Part shown: positions 12,219-23,935 of the stretch, one piece after another | How the letters are laid out: each line of letters begins with the position of its first letter | How positions within the stretch are numbered: the first letter of the stretch is position 1 | Made by a program: the position numbers and the translations under genes | The notes under the pieces: model-generated | The model's input: the letters and a program-made list of their open reading frames with translations, nothing else | Database searches by the model: none | Told to the model about the DNA's origin: nothing | Assembly (NCBI RefSeq): GCF_029407905.1 | Contig: NC_073633.1 | Location: 24,876,501-24,940,500 of the forward strand | From: Bubalus kerabau | Lineage: Eukaryota; Chordata; Mammalia; Artiodactyla; Bovidae | Length of the DNA: 64,000 bases | Direction of reading: 5' to 3'

Positions 12219-13059
12219 TTGCTGGGGCTACTGGCTCTGAAAAGCACACCACACCAAATGAATGTTTCCATCACTAACTCCACCTCTGGGCCGTGGAACA
12301 ACCACATCAACCTGTTCTTTGGGCCTTTATCCTCAAAGGGTGTATCTGTCAGGTGTGTCTGTCCAACAGCACAGTCGCACAGAATAATTTAGGAAAAGTT
12401 TAATGGAGGCTCTACTTGCAAAGGGAGCAGAGTTACAGGAAAGCAATAGTAAGTGGTGACGGACCCCAGACTTGGCAAGAGTGAGAAGCCACCACCGCCC
12501 TTGGGCATGAGGGCACTTGGGGGAGGGGTGGTTCCTGGACTTCAGAAGGGAAGTTGAAGCTCTGCCTCCACTAGCTCCAGCTGTGGCTGCAGCGCAGGAG
12601 TCATGGGCTCTGGTAGAAGAAGGATTCACAACCGGTGGTCTGGCACAAAGGGGCTGAGTGGAAAATTCCACCATCTCACTCTTCCCTTGCCCCCCAATTC
12701 CTGTCAGTGTCCCCACTTGCCCATCCAAATTGAAAACCAAAGGCCAAGGAGGACTTTAGAAGCAGGGCAAAAAATGGGTCCCAGAGCAAGGTGGAGGGTG
12801 GATCTGAGGAGCTGAGTGGAGAATAGAGCTTTTTCCTGTCTGTGCCCAGTTCCTAAGAGAAACTTCCATTGAGTCCTTTGGCCTGTTTCTGTCTCTCATA
12901 TTTTTGGTTGACAGTCCTAAAGCCACATCCCTTCCAGGAATCACATCATAAATAAATTACTTGCGCTCAAATCTTTGTATACTGTCTGTTCCTCGGAAAA
13001 CCCAATCTAAGATATCCCTCGAAATCAAGATTTATTAAATCTACTGTAATTAGTACAAT

Positions 13060-14391
13060 ATGATGTTGATGCAGACAATCAGAGCAATGAAACAGAGTCC
13101 AGCAAAAAGACACATTTATCCATGGATACTTGGTTTAGGCAAAGGAGGAAGTGCAGGACAGTGGGAAAGGACACTCATTTCGGTGCATATTGCTGGACTG
13201 AGTGACTATCTATTGAGAAAAATGAAATTTGACCCTCATCTCACACACACACAAAAATCAACACCAGGTGTTCCACACATTAAAGGTAAAATAATAATAA
13301 AACTTTTAGACAACATGACAGGAGTATCTCTATTACCCTGGGGTTTAGAAAGATTTCTTCGAGGCACACAAAAATCACTAAACTTAAAGCAAGTTTCCCA
13401 ACCATGCACTACTGACATTTGGAATGGGATAAGTTTTTGTTGTAGGGAGTGTCCTATGCATTACAGGATGTTTCACGGCATCCCTGGTCTCTACTTACTG
13501 ATGCCAAAAGCCCCACCGTCACAGCCCCAGTCAAGACAACCAAAAATGTCTCCAAGACATTGCCAAATGGCCCCTGGAGGGAACTGCTGCTGTTTGGGGA
13601 GGCAGACAGAACACCCAGGTACAACTGAATCTCAGCTCCAACAACAACAACAAAAATAGTGTGTTTCCCAAAAATTTCCTAGGCAATAAATTTTTTTACT
13701 ACTTATCTAATATTCAGATTTAACTAGGGGTCCTGTACTTTATCTGAAACTCACTGGCAGTTGAGAACTACTGTCTTAAAGGGAAAATGATTTGATAAAT
13801 CAGATTATAAGAAAGACTTCCACTCATCAAAAGAGACCTTTAAAAGAGTAAACAGGCAAGCTACCCCACGGAGGAAGATCTATACCACATATGTCAACAA
13901 AGGGCTCATGTGCAGAATTTATAGATAATGCCCATCAATCAATAAGAAAAAATCAAACAACCCTAAAGAAACACTGACAAGAGACTTGGAACAGGACATT
14001 CACAAAATCATATATCCAAAAGGCCACTGGGCATGTGAAAAGCACCCAATCTTATCAGTAATCAGGAAAATACAAATTTAAACTACAATCGTTACCACTA
14101 CACAATCACCAGAATGGCTTAGAAAGACTGATAATACAAGTCTAGGCAAGGAGAGCCACAGGAACTCTTCAAGTGATGAAGGGAGTGTAAACTGAGTCAA
14201 CCACTTTGACAGCCTCAGTTGGGAAACTGAAAACTTGCATATCCCCTCACCTAACAATTTCACTACTGGGAATGTGCCCTAAAGAAATATCTGCATCATA
14301 AAACATAAACAAGCACGCTCAAAACAACAGCGTATTTGAAAGCAGCCCAAAAGTCCATCAACAGTAGGAGGAAAAAATACAATTGTGGAAT
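13060..14391 (+). mobile_element. Old L1 LINE, 3' part, left fragment
   Basis: It shows the typical L1 ORF2 C-terminal and 3' text: 'ggatacttggtttaggcaaa', 'aagacttccactcatcaaaa', 'acaatttcactactgggaat' and 'caaaagtccatcaacagtag'. All frames are broken. A hAT-Charlie copy lies inside (13.4-13.77 kb) and BovB interrupts its 3' end. L1 text resumes at about 15579. Confidence 0.75.
13395..13770. mobile_element. hAT-Charlie MITE (MER20-like) inside L1
   Basis: 'cactactgacatttggaatg', 'cattacaggatgtttcacgg', 'catccctggtctctacttac' and 'aaaatgtctccaagacattg' are collinear with the MER20-type consensus as I remember it. The end is at 'gttgagaactactg'. There may be a further insertion between 13640 and 13745. 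Confidence 0.55.
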
Positions 14392-15578
14392 GGTCTTTTT
14401 AGAAAAGGCAAAGGAACCAGAGATCAAATTGCCAACATCCACTGGATCATCGAAAAAGCAAGAGAGTTCCAGAAAAACATCTATTTCTGCTTTATTGACT
14501 ATGCCAAAGCCTTTGACTGTGTGCATCACAATAAACTGTGGAAAATTTTGAGAGAGATGGGAATACCAGACCACCTGACCTGCCTCTTGAGAAACCTGTA
14601 TGCGGGTCAGGAAGCAACAGTTAGAACAGGACATGGAACAACAGACTGGTTCCAAATAGGGAAAGGAGTACGTCAAGGCTGTATATTGTTACCCTGCTTA
14701 TTTAACTTCTATACAGAGTACATCATGAGAAACTCTGGGTTGAAAGAAGCACAAGCTGGAATCAAGATTGCCGGGAGAAATATCAATAACCTCAGATATG
14801 CAGATGACACCACCCTTATGGCAGAAAGTGAAGAGGAACAAAAAAGCCTCTTGATGAAAGTGAAAGAGGAGAGTGAAAAAGTTGGCTTAAACCTCAACAT
14901 TCAGAAAACGAAGATCATGGCATCTGGTCCCATCACTTCATGGGAAATAGATGGGGAAACAGTGGAAACAGTGTCAGACTTTATTTTTGGGGGCTCCAAA
15001 ATCACTGCAGATGGTGATTGCAGCCATGATATTAAAAGACACTTACTCCTTGAAAGGAAAGTTATGGCCAACCTAGATAGCATATTCAAAAGCAGAGACA
15101 TTACTTTGCCAACAAAGGTCCGTCTAGTCAAGGCTATGGTTTTTTCCAGTGGTCATGTATGGATGTGAGAGTTGGACTGTGAAGAAAGCTGAGCACCAAA
15201 GAATTGATGCTTTTGAACTGTGGTGTTGGAGAAGACTCTTGAGAGTCCCTTGGACTGCAAGGAGATCCAACCAGTCCATTCTGAAGGAGATCAGCCCTGG
15301 GATTTCTTTGGAAGGAATGATGCTAAAGCTGAAACTCCAGTACTTTGGCCACCTCATGTGAAGAGTTGACTCACTGGAAGACTCTGATGCTGGGAGGGAT
15401 TGGGGGCAGGAGGAGAAGGGGATGACAGAGGATGAGATGGCTGGATGGCATCACCGACTCGATGGACATGAGTCTGGGTGAACTCCAGGAGTTGGTGATG
15501 GACAAGGAGGCCTGGTATGCTGCTATTCATGGGGTCGAAAAGAGTCAGACACGACTGAGCAACTGAACTGAACTGAAT
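14392..15578 (+). mobile_element. BovB LINE, youngest-looking copy, RT fragment largely open
   Basis: A 5'-truncated BovB whose RT segment is open for 261 codons (14383-15168). It includes FIDYAKAFDCVHH, the GVRQGCILLPCLF block and the active-site RYADDTTLMAE at about 14795-14827. The frame ends in 'ctggcc..tgtgagagttgg' after a frameshift. The 3' end is the 'gactgagcaactgaactgaa' tail. It is inserted within an L1 and lacks the 5' ORF1/endonuclease part, so it cannot move by itself. Confidence 0.9.
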
Positions 15579-15935
15579 ATCACATGGGATACTATCAATA
15601 AAAATTAACCACTGGTATGTACAATAACCTGGACGAATCTCAAAAACATAATGTTGAGGGGAGGAAAAGAGGCAGATTTAAAAGAAGACCTATTGTCAGT
15701 CCATCTCTATAAAACTTAGAAACTAACAAAACTAATCTATGGTATTAAAAGTCAAAATAGACAGCTACCTTTGGTGAAGATCAACGAGGCAGGATTCAAG
15801 ACAGTGGCCGAGGTTGGAGAATATGGGACCTTCTGCAGGGGGGTAGGGGGGGTTGGTGTGGATGTGCTCATTCTGACTGGGGTGGTTACATGGATGTGTT
15901 CACATTGAGTTATGGCAGTGTTAGACTGTAATTAA
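15579..15935 (+). mobile_element. Old L1 LINE, right fragment (3' end)
   Basis: It resumes the L1 sequence broken by BovB: 'gggatactatcaataaaaat', 'gaatctcaaaaacataatgt', then the 3' region ending near 'catggatgtgttcacattga'. Confidence 0.6.
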
Positions 15936-16929
15936 AGGTTTAGGAGGGTTTTTTGTTAAGTCGGTTTTGAGTCCAAGTTTTTTGGTTGCCTTATTTCTCG
16001 TTACCATCTAATTCTTACTATTCAGTGACTTCTCTTTTTCCCCAACCAGCCAATTTCACCATATTTTTAAAAGGGGTATTTTTACCTATAGCAGCGTTTT
16101 TGACTAGGCTGGTTAATCACCAAGGAAAATTTAAGTACCTGAAAACAGTAACCCAGAAACTTATTTCTTAATTTGTAGGGTTCTTGTGGGTTGTTGCCTT
16201 TTGATATTGTATCTTTCAACTTTTCACTAACAAATCTTCCTATTGTATCTCAGTTACCTCCCTTCCCCAACTTAACTGAGTGTAAACACCATTACCTGGT
16301 ATGGTTTATATTGCAGTCTATTTCTAAAACCTAAAGTCTTGTGTAAAAACATCACCTCCAATTTCCACCCTAAAAAGGCATTTTCCATCCTTTGTTTCCT
16401 CAAATAGTCCAGTCTGTATTAAATTAACAGCTTCTCTTATCTCACTTTGCACTCTCCGGTCTGGTTAGGGGGCCCACAATACAGAGTGGTCCGCTTTTTC
16501 ACATTCCCATTTCCCTCTTCCATCCATCCTGAATCGTAAAAGTATACTTTGCCCCTCACTACCTCACCCACTCATTCCAGAGTTCCTAAAAAGGATACCA
16601 AATAGTTCTAGCAAGCCAATGAATACATAAAGTTTTATTCATCTGGCAATGATATGTCTTCTAAAGTAACTTCTAAGACTATATTGTGTCACACAATCAG
16701 CAGACATTACAAGCAAGTGTGATTTTGAGAATCACATAAGAATGTTATTTCCTCCCAGACATTTAGTAAGTTTTCACTTCAAGATCATCTACGCCTTCCT
16801 CACATACAAGGCCACTACACTCCTATATGCCTATCCATGTCCTTTACTCTGGAGTTTTGTCCCAGTAAATCAGATAAGCGTTCTTATGCTGTTCATTTGC
16901 CACAGAGGGTTTCAAACCTCCGTTTTTAA

Positions 16930-17375
16930 TTCGTGACCCACCCAGCAGCCCGGGCGGAGAGGCGGGGCGTTTCCTCAGGATTTGAGCTCTTGCTGCGGCT
17001 CCGCTCCGAGGCTCAGGACTTGCTCTCACTTCGCCATGTTCCTTTCCTGGGCGGCCGGGCAACTCTGGCCCGGACACCAATGAAAGGCCGCCTGCGGAGG
17101 GAGGCGTGAATGCTGCATCTTTAAATACAGAAAGTGGGCTGCCTGCCGGGGTGTGCGGACTAGAGTGGCGGAGGGAGAGGACGAGGCCGTGGTGCCCAGC
17201 GAGAGCATGGCACGCGACCAAGCACACAGCTAGCGGGCCGGCTGGGCTCAAGCGCTTGCTCGGCGGCTGGTAACTGAGCTCGCGGAACACCTGCCGTGCA
17301 GTGCGCAGGCGCGGCTCTGGCCGCAGGGGCGGGGCTGCCAGGCCGCAGGGGGTGGGTTTTTGCTCGGGTTTGGGA
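16930..17375. promoter_or_regulatory. Orphan CpG island, no gene assigned
   Basis: GC- and CpG-rich unique DNA in an otherwise AT-rich, repeat-rich region. It has Sp1-type boxes ('ggggcgggg' forms near 16960, 17326 and 17427) and an NRF1-like TGCGCAGGCGCG near 17300. The minus strand is open for 183 codons across it, but no protein family was recognised, and CpG-rich DNA often stays open by chance. It could be a promoter of a non-coding RNA or a remnant of a lost gene. Confidence 0.6.
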
Positions 17376-17459
17376 TGCCTAGAATTAAGGACCATCGCCC
17401 TGAAGATTATTTATTTAGGACCATGGGGCGGGGCGGGGGGGGCGGGCAGTAGGACCCAT

Positions 17460-17830
17460 GAAGGAACTGTGGTGCTGGAGAAGACGCCTCCGAGTCCATT
17501 GGCCAGCAAGGAGATCAAACCAGTCAATCTTAAGGGAAATCAACCCTGAATACTCCCCTTGGAAGGACTGATGTTGAAGCTGAAACTTAAGTATTTTGGT
17601 CATCTTATACGAACAGCTGACTCACTGGAAAAGTCCCTGATGCTGCGAAAGATTGAGGGCAGAACACGAAGGGGGCATCAGAGGATGAGATGGCTGGATG
17701 GCATCACCAATGCAACGGACATGAACTTAGGCAAACTCTGGGAGATGGTAAGGGACAGAGAGGCCTGGTGTGCTGAAATCCATGGGGTCGCAAAGAGTCA
17801 GACACGACTGGGTGACTGAACAACAACAAT
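17460..17830 (+). mobile_element. BovB LINE, 3'-end fragment
   Basis: Collinear with the last 370 bp of BovB ('gaactgtggtgctggagaag' to 'gactgggtgactgaacaaca'). It begins immediately beside the G-rich edge of the CpG island. Confidence 0.85.
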
Positions 17831-17849
17831 GGTGGTCAAGCTTTAAGTG

Positions 17850-18127
17850 CTTTGCTACTGCTGTTAAGTCGCTTCAGTCGTGTCCGACTCTGTGCAACCC
17901 CATAGACGGCAGCCCACCAGGCTCCTCTGTCCCTGGGATTCTCCAGGCAAGAACACTGGAGCGGGTTGCCATTTCCTTCTCCGATGCATGAAAGTGAAAA
18001 GTGAAAGTGAAGTCGCTCAGTTGTGTCCGACTCTTAGCAACCCCATGGACTGCAGCCCACCAGGCTCCCCCGTCCATGGGATTTTCCAGGCAAGAGTACT
18101 GGAGTGGGTCGCCATTGCCTTCTCCGA
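17850..18127 (+). mobile_element. Bov-A2 dimeric SINE
   Basis: Two complete BovA monomers after a 'tgctactgctgttaagtcgc' head, ending at 'gccttctccgataataataa'. It lies directly downstream of the BovB 3' fragment. Confidence 0.9.
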
Positions 18128-18270
18128 TAATAATAATTAAATAGAATGGATTTCCACTTTCTTTTGCTTATGTGGTGCCAAGCACTTAGAGACTGAATAA
18201 TGCTGAAAGTACTATTCTTCTTATAAACATAATGTTTATGGGTGAATGACGTGTGCTAGGCACTATGATG

Positions 18271-19102
18271 TAACAGTTCAGTTCAGTTCAGTTCAGTCAC
18301 TCAGTAGTGTCCGACTCTGTGACCCCATGGACTGCAGCACTCCAGGCTTCCTTGTCCATCACCAATTCCCGGAGCTTACTCAAACTCATGTCCATTGAGT
18401 TGGTGAGGCCATCCAACCATCTCATCCTCTGTCGTCCCCTTCTCCCGCCTTCAATCTTTCCCAGCATCAGGGTCTTTTCAAATGAGTTAGTTGTTCACAT
18501 CAGGTGGCCAAAGTATTGGAGTTTCAGCTACAGCATCAGTCCTTCCAATGAACACCCAGGACTGATTTCCTTTAGGATGGACTGGTTGGATCTCCTTGCA
18601 GTCCAAGGGACTCTCAAGAGTCTTCTCCAACACCACAGTTCAAAAGCATCAGTTCTTCGGCACTCAGCTTTCCTTATAGTCCAACTCTCATATCCTGGAA
18701 AAACCATAGCTTTGATTAGACGGACCTTTGTTGGCAAAGTAATGTCTCTGCTTTTTAATATGCTGGCTAGGTTGGTCATAACTTTCCTTCCAAGGAGCAA
18801 GCATCTTTTAATTTCATGGCTTCAGTCACCTTCTGCAGTGACTTTGGAGACCCCCAAAATAAAGTCTGCCACTGTTTCCATTGTTTCCCCATCTATTTCC
18901 CATGAAGTGATGGGACCAGATGCCATGATCCTAGTTTTCTGAATGTTAAGCTTTAAGCCAACTTTTTCACTCTCCTCTTTCACTTCATCAAGAGGTTCTT
19001 TAGTTCTTCTTTGCTTTCTGCCATAAGGATGGTGTCATCTGCATATCTGAGGTTATTGATATTTCTCCCAGCAATCGTGATTTCAGCTTGTGTTTCATCC
19101 AG
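18271..19102 (-). mobile_element. BovB LINE in reverse orientation, 5'-truncated
   Basis: The plus strand starts with the GTTCA-repeat tail ('cagttcagttcagttcagtc'), so the 3' end is at the left. The minus strand reads BovB RT C-terminal text with stops. The RT box region is near 19030-19060 ('tctgcatatctgaggttatt'). Confidence 0.9.
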
Positions 19103-19179
19103 CAAAATTTAGTAAATCACAAAAGAAATAAAAAGATTCACGATCCAGCAATGAACTAGGAGGACCATATCTCTCACCT

Positions 19180-19667
19180 GGCTTGGCTTTTCCTGCCTTT
19201 GTCTATTTGCTGTACTATCGGTCAGGGAGAAGCAAAACCAGGAAAAGTCTCCTGATGGCCGTTTCACAGCCCAGAGCCAGAACCCTGAAAACAATCTGCA
19301 GCCTGTAGCCTGTGGAGCCCTCTACCAAGGTCACAGATGTGGAGCTCTATACCAAGGTCATTTCCAGAACTGACCAAGCCCCATAGCATGAGTTGCCCCC
19401 CTAATCTTAACTGGCCAGCTCCCTGACTCCATAGTAGATAAAAATATCCACCCTATAGCACCCTAACCAATGACCTAATGCCACCAATGCAGCAGGAATT
19501 TTCTGTTTTGAGGTATAAAAATTTGCTATTAACCCTTAAAAGGCTCAGTTCTCCCTTGACCGGGCGCGCTCTTCAAATGTCCTGTCCCACTCTGATAAAC
19601 TCTATTCGTTTCTCATTCTTCCTCGTGTCTGGAAATTCTTTTCCAGCCTGCGCTCAGATCACAACAT
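19180..19667 (+). mobile_element. Putative solo ERV1-type LTR
   Basis: It contains CCAAT-like 'accaatgacctaatgccacc', a TATA-like 'gaggtataaaaatttgct' near 19512, a short R-like 'cttgaccgggcgcgctcttc', 'tgataaactctattcgtttc' near the poly(A) position and an end at 'cagatcacaaca'. This resembles gammaretrovirus-like (class I) LTRs. The left boundary is uncertain, and no internal retroviral frame is attached. Confidence 0.5.
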
Positions 19668-19687
19668 AGCCCTTCCTATGAATGGCT

Positions 19688-19968
19688 GCTACTGCTACTG
19701 CTGCTAAGTCGCTTCAGTCGTGTCCGACTCTGTGCGACCCCATAGACGGCAGCCCACCAGGCTCCCCCGTCCCTGGGATTCTCCAGGCAAGAACACTGGA
19801 GTGGGTTGCCATTTCCTTCTCCAATGCATGAAAGGGAAAAGTGAAACTGAAGTCGCTCAGTCCTGTCCGACTCTTAGCGACCCCATGGACTGCAGCCTAC
19901 CAGGCTCCTCCGTCCATGGGATTTTCCAGGCAAGAGTACTGGAGTGGGGTGCCATTGCTTTCTCCGTT
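19688..19968 (+). mobile_element. Bov-A2 dimeric SINE with target-site duplication
   Basis: Two BovA monomers with a 'tgctactgctactgctgcta' head. TGAATGGCT is duplicated at 19679-19687 and 19969-19977. Confidence 0.92.
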
Positions 19969-20071
19969 TGAATGGCTAGGAAGTGTAATTTCTGGGCTAC
20001 TGAGACCTCTGGTGGTGCAACAAGAGCTACTCATGCTAAACATTTCCCTTCAGCCTGACCAAAGGTCAATC

Positions 20072-20074
<3 letters not shown>

Positions 20075-20116
<42 letters not shown>
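20075..20116. repeat. (CA)21 microsatellite
   Basis: An uninterrupted run of 21 CA units, the longest pure dinucleotide run in the window. Confidence 0.95.
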
Positions 20117-20119
<3 letters not shown>

Positions 20120-21820
20120 CAGTACTCAAACACACAGGAGCATCTGGAAAGAAAAAGACAGATCTCAAGGGCACTTGGTCTTCATGGTAGATTCAGAGCA
20201 AGAGCAGAAAGACATGGGGCTGATGCCAGAGGTGAGAAAGTATCAACTCCAGAGTAACGCCCCACTGGGAACAGATGTCTGGATAGTGGTCTGGCTGGAG
20301 AGGGTGGCATCTAGAAATCTTCATGGAGGGAAGAGAAGAGGAGGTATGGCCCTGGGAGAAGAGTTGGCATCTGCACAGAGGTTAAGGCTCAGAGGACATT
20401 GTTTCTATCACCACAAACTCTGGGGTCTGAGACTGTTAAAAAGGGAGACCAGAGGGGTTCTAGGGTCCTCTATCTGTTGGGTCTCCATGTAAGGATTTTG
20501 GTTGATTGGTTCTATCATATTTTAATCAGAAACTACGTGAAATGATGGTGTGAACAGCATTTAGCAAGTCACATCCAAGAGCCTGAGAGAAAGTGCAGAT
20601 TAAAAAAAAAAAGTGATGATGTGAATAGAATTTAACAAGTCACATCCCAGAGCCTGAGAGAAGTTGCCCAAACAAAATGAAGAGGGCATTCACACAGAGC
20701 TTGCACAGGGGAAGGTGCGGAGTCACCAGCAAACACCCCATCCCTTTAGTCCCTGCCAAAGGAAGGGTACCTCCCTGAGTCCTGGCTTCCTGTCCTGCCC
20801 CACAGTGATGGCCTGACCACCCAGAGGGACTGTGCTCAGCTCCTTCTGCTGTTTCAGGAAGCAACTGTGAGGGAAACAGTTTCATTTCAATGAATGAAGT
20901 CCTTATGATTACAACAGACTCAGGAGGGACCCCTGTCTTCCTGAAGGGCACCAGCTGCACCTGCCCTTCCACCCAGATGTGCAGATGGAAATTTCTCATG
21001 TCTTGTTATCTGGCTCAGATTTGAACGTTTTAACTGCCAATGTGTCAGACGGACACATTGATCTGCGAACCGTTTACTCTAACTACATCAGTTGTCAAAG
21101 CAGAGGCTTTGACAAGAAGAGGAAGGAGAAGCTGACCCACCAATCCCTAGAACCCCAAACAAAAACACCTTTAAGGCATTAAGAGCCTGCTCTCTATCAG
21201 CCTCCTAGGGGAGGAATGGTAGCTGGGATCAGAGTGCTGTCCCACTCTGTATGTAAATCTCCTCTTACAAAGGGCATAAAGCTCTGGAAGAGATTCCCAC
21301 CTCACCTCCATGAGGCTATTGATGGACCTCCACCCTTCTGAATCTGTGGTCTAAAGGTACCTGATTACCAAACACTCCTCCGCTTCTCCCCACAGCTCCT
21401 CACCCTTGCCCCTTCCCAGGCACTGTCTGGCAACCAAGCCTTTGGGTTACAAAGATAGTCTGGCAACCCACAAGGTAGCCTCAGTCCCAAAACACACTTT
21501 GTTTTTGGTCTCTAGAGATTTATTTTCTAGCTAACTCAACAATGCATTAAAGTGAAGATGAGTTCAAGTCTATCCACACATTCAGGAACTCTGTAACGGA
21601 AATTTATGCCGCACAGTGTTCCTCCCACATATTTTTAAAAACTCACTCAGCTTTTCAGTGTGTGGAACAGTTTGGAAAGGAAAAAAACATGCAAAAACAG
21701 AGATCTATTAAAGAAACTATTGCAGAAAATGGATCAAAGAGGATAATATTAATAACTTGAAGGTGAGTAATGGTGGCACAGATAGAAATAGATGGATCTA
21801 GAAGATACTTAGTAAGTAAA
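20120..21820. other. Intergenic, no gene seen
   Basis: No supported exon on either strand. A local imperfect direct repeat is visible: 'atgatggtgtgaacagcatttagcaag' text near 20540 recurs at about 20615 ('gtgatgatgtgaatagaatt'), each followed by 'cacatcc.agagcctgagag'. Confidence 0.45.
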
Positions 21821-21824
21821 GTCA

Positions 21825-23394
21825 ACAGATCTCTTCAAGAAAATTAGAGATACCAAGGGAACATTTCATGCAAAGATGAGCTCAATAAAGGACAGAAACT
21901 GTACGGACTTAACACAAGCAGAAGATATTAAAAAGATGTGGCAAGAATACACAGAACTGTACAAAAAAGAGCTTCACGACCCAGATAATCACGATGGTGT
22001 GATCACTCACCTACAGCCAGACATCCTGGAATGTGAAGTCAAGTGGGCCTTAGGAAGCATCACTACAAACAAAGCTAGTGGAGGTGATGGAATTCCAGTT
22101 GAGCTATTTCAAATCCTGAAAGATGATGCCGTGAAAGTGCTGCACTCAATATGCCAGCAAATTTGGAAAACTCAGCAGTGGTCACAGGACTGGAAGAGGT
22201 CAGTTTTCATTCCAATCCCTAAGAAAGGCAATGCCAAAGAATGCTCAAACTAACACACAAATGCATTCATCTCACACGCTAGTAAAGTAATGCACAAAAT
22301 TCTCCAAGCCAGGCTTCAGCAGTACGTGAACCATGAACTTCCAGATGTTCAAGCTGGTTTTACAAAGGGCAGAGGAACCAGAGATCAAATTGCCAACATC
22401 TGATGGATCATCGAAAAAGCAAGAGAGTTCCAGAAAAACATCTATTTCTGCTTTATTGACTATGCCAAAGCCTTAGACTGTGTGGATCACAACAATCTGT
22501 GGAAAATTCTTCAAGAAATGGGAATACCAGACCACCTGACCTGCTTCTTGAGAAATCTGTATGCAGGTCAGGAAGCAACAGTTAGAACTGGACATGGAAC
22601 AACAGACTGGTTCCAAATAGGAAAAGGAGTAAGTCAAGGCTATATATTGTCACCCTGCTTATTTAACTTAAGGTTAACTTAAAGGTCCATCTAGTCAAGG
22701 CTATGGTTTTACCAGTAGTCATGTATGGACGTGAGAGTTGGACTATAAAGAAAGCTGAGCACTGAAGAATTGATGCTTTTGAACTGTGGTTTTGGAGAAG
22801 ATTCTTGAGAGTCCCTAGCACTGCAAGGAGATCCAACCAGTCCATCCTAAAGGAAATCAGTCCTGGGTGTTCATTGGAAGGACTGATGTCGAAGCTGAAA
22901 CTCCAATAGTTTGGCCACCTGATGCGAAGAGCTAACTCATTTGAAAAGACCCTGATGCTGGGAAAGATTGAGGGCAGGAGAAGGGGACGACAGAGGATGA
23001 GATGGTTGGGTGGCATCATCAACTCAATGGACATGAGTTTGAGTCGACTCCAGGAGTTGGTGATGGTTAGGGCTGCAGTCCGGAGAAGGCAATGACACCC
23101 CACTCCAGTACTCTTGCCTGGAAAATCCCATGGATAGAGGAGCCTGGTAGGCTGCAGTCCATGGGGTTGCTAAGAGTCAGACACAACTGAGCGACTTCAC
23201 TTTCACTTTTCCCTTTCATGCACTGGAGAAGGAAATGGCAACCCACTCCAGTGTTCTTGCCTGGAGAATCCCAGGGACAGCGGAGCCTGATGGGCTGCCG
23301 TCTATGGGGTCGCACAGAGTCGGACACGACTGAAGCGACTTAGCAGCAGCAGCAGCAGGGCTGCAGTCCATGGGGTTGCAAAGAATCGGACATG
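21825..23394 (+). mobile_element. BovB LINE with internal deletion, split by a SINE
   Basis: The left part (21.87-22.67 kb) is BovB ORF2 upstream of and into the RT, with frame breaks at 22252 and an in-frame TGA in 'acatctgatggatcatcg'. At about 22670-22685 the sequence jumps to a downstream part ('aaaggtccatctagtcaagg'). About 450 bp present in the 14.4-kb copy, including the YADD box, are missing. The 3' end is at 23395. A Bov-A2 insertion at 23082-23357 interrupts it. Confidence 0.88.
23082..23357 (-). mobile_element. Bov-A2 SINE nested in BovB, reverse orientation
   Basis: Reverse-complement Bov-A2 dimer ending in a GCA-repeat (TGC head). The 12-bp target-site duplication GGGCTGCAGTCC is present at 23070-23081 and 23358-23369, which proves insertion into the BovB 3' end. 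Confidence 0.93.
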
Positions 23395-23935
23395 AAAAGC
23401 AGAGACATTACTTTGTCAACAAAGGTCCGTCTAGTTAAGGCTATGGTTTTTCCAGTGGTCATGTATGGATGTGAGAGTTGGACTATAAAGACAGCTGAGC
23501 ACAGAAGAATTGATGCTTTTGAACTGTGGTATTGGAGAAGACTCTTGAGAGTCCCTTGGACTGCAAGGAGATCCAACCAGTCCTTCCTAAAGGAGATCAG
23601 TCCTGGGTGTTCATTGGAAGGACTGATGTTGAAGCTGAAACTCCAATACTTTGGCCACCTGATATTGGAACTCCAAATACTTTGGCCACCAGCTGACTCA
23701 CTGGAAAAGACCCTGATGCTGGGAAAGATTGCGGGCAGGAGGAGAACGGGACGACAGAGGATGAGATGGTTGGATGGCATCACCAACTCAATGGACATGG
23801 GTTTAGGTGGACTCCGGGAGTTGGTGATGGACAGGGAGGCCTGGCGTGCTGCGGTTCATGGGGTCGCAAAGAGTTGGACACGACTGAGCGACTGAATTGA
23901 ATTGAGGGACTGAACTGAACTGAACTGAACTGAAA
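23395..23935 (+). mobile_element. Second BovB 3' fragment abutting the previous one
   Basis: It starts abruptly at 'aaaagcagagacattacttt' directly after the 3' end of the preceding copy and runs to the 'actgaactgaactgaactga' tail. A 35-bp-scale internal duplication ('ctccaatactttggccacct' and 'ctccaaatactttggccacc') lies at 23640-23690. Confidence 0.85.

Noticed and set aside
14383..15168. A 261-codon reverse transcriptase as a host gene
   Set aside because: It is the RT segment of a truncated BovB LINE. The same text recurs at 5.1, 18.3 and 21.8 kb.
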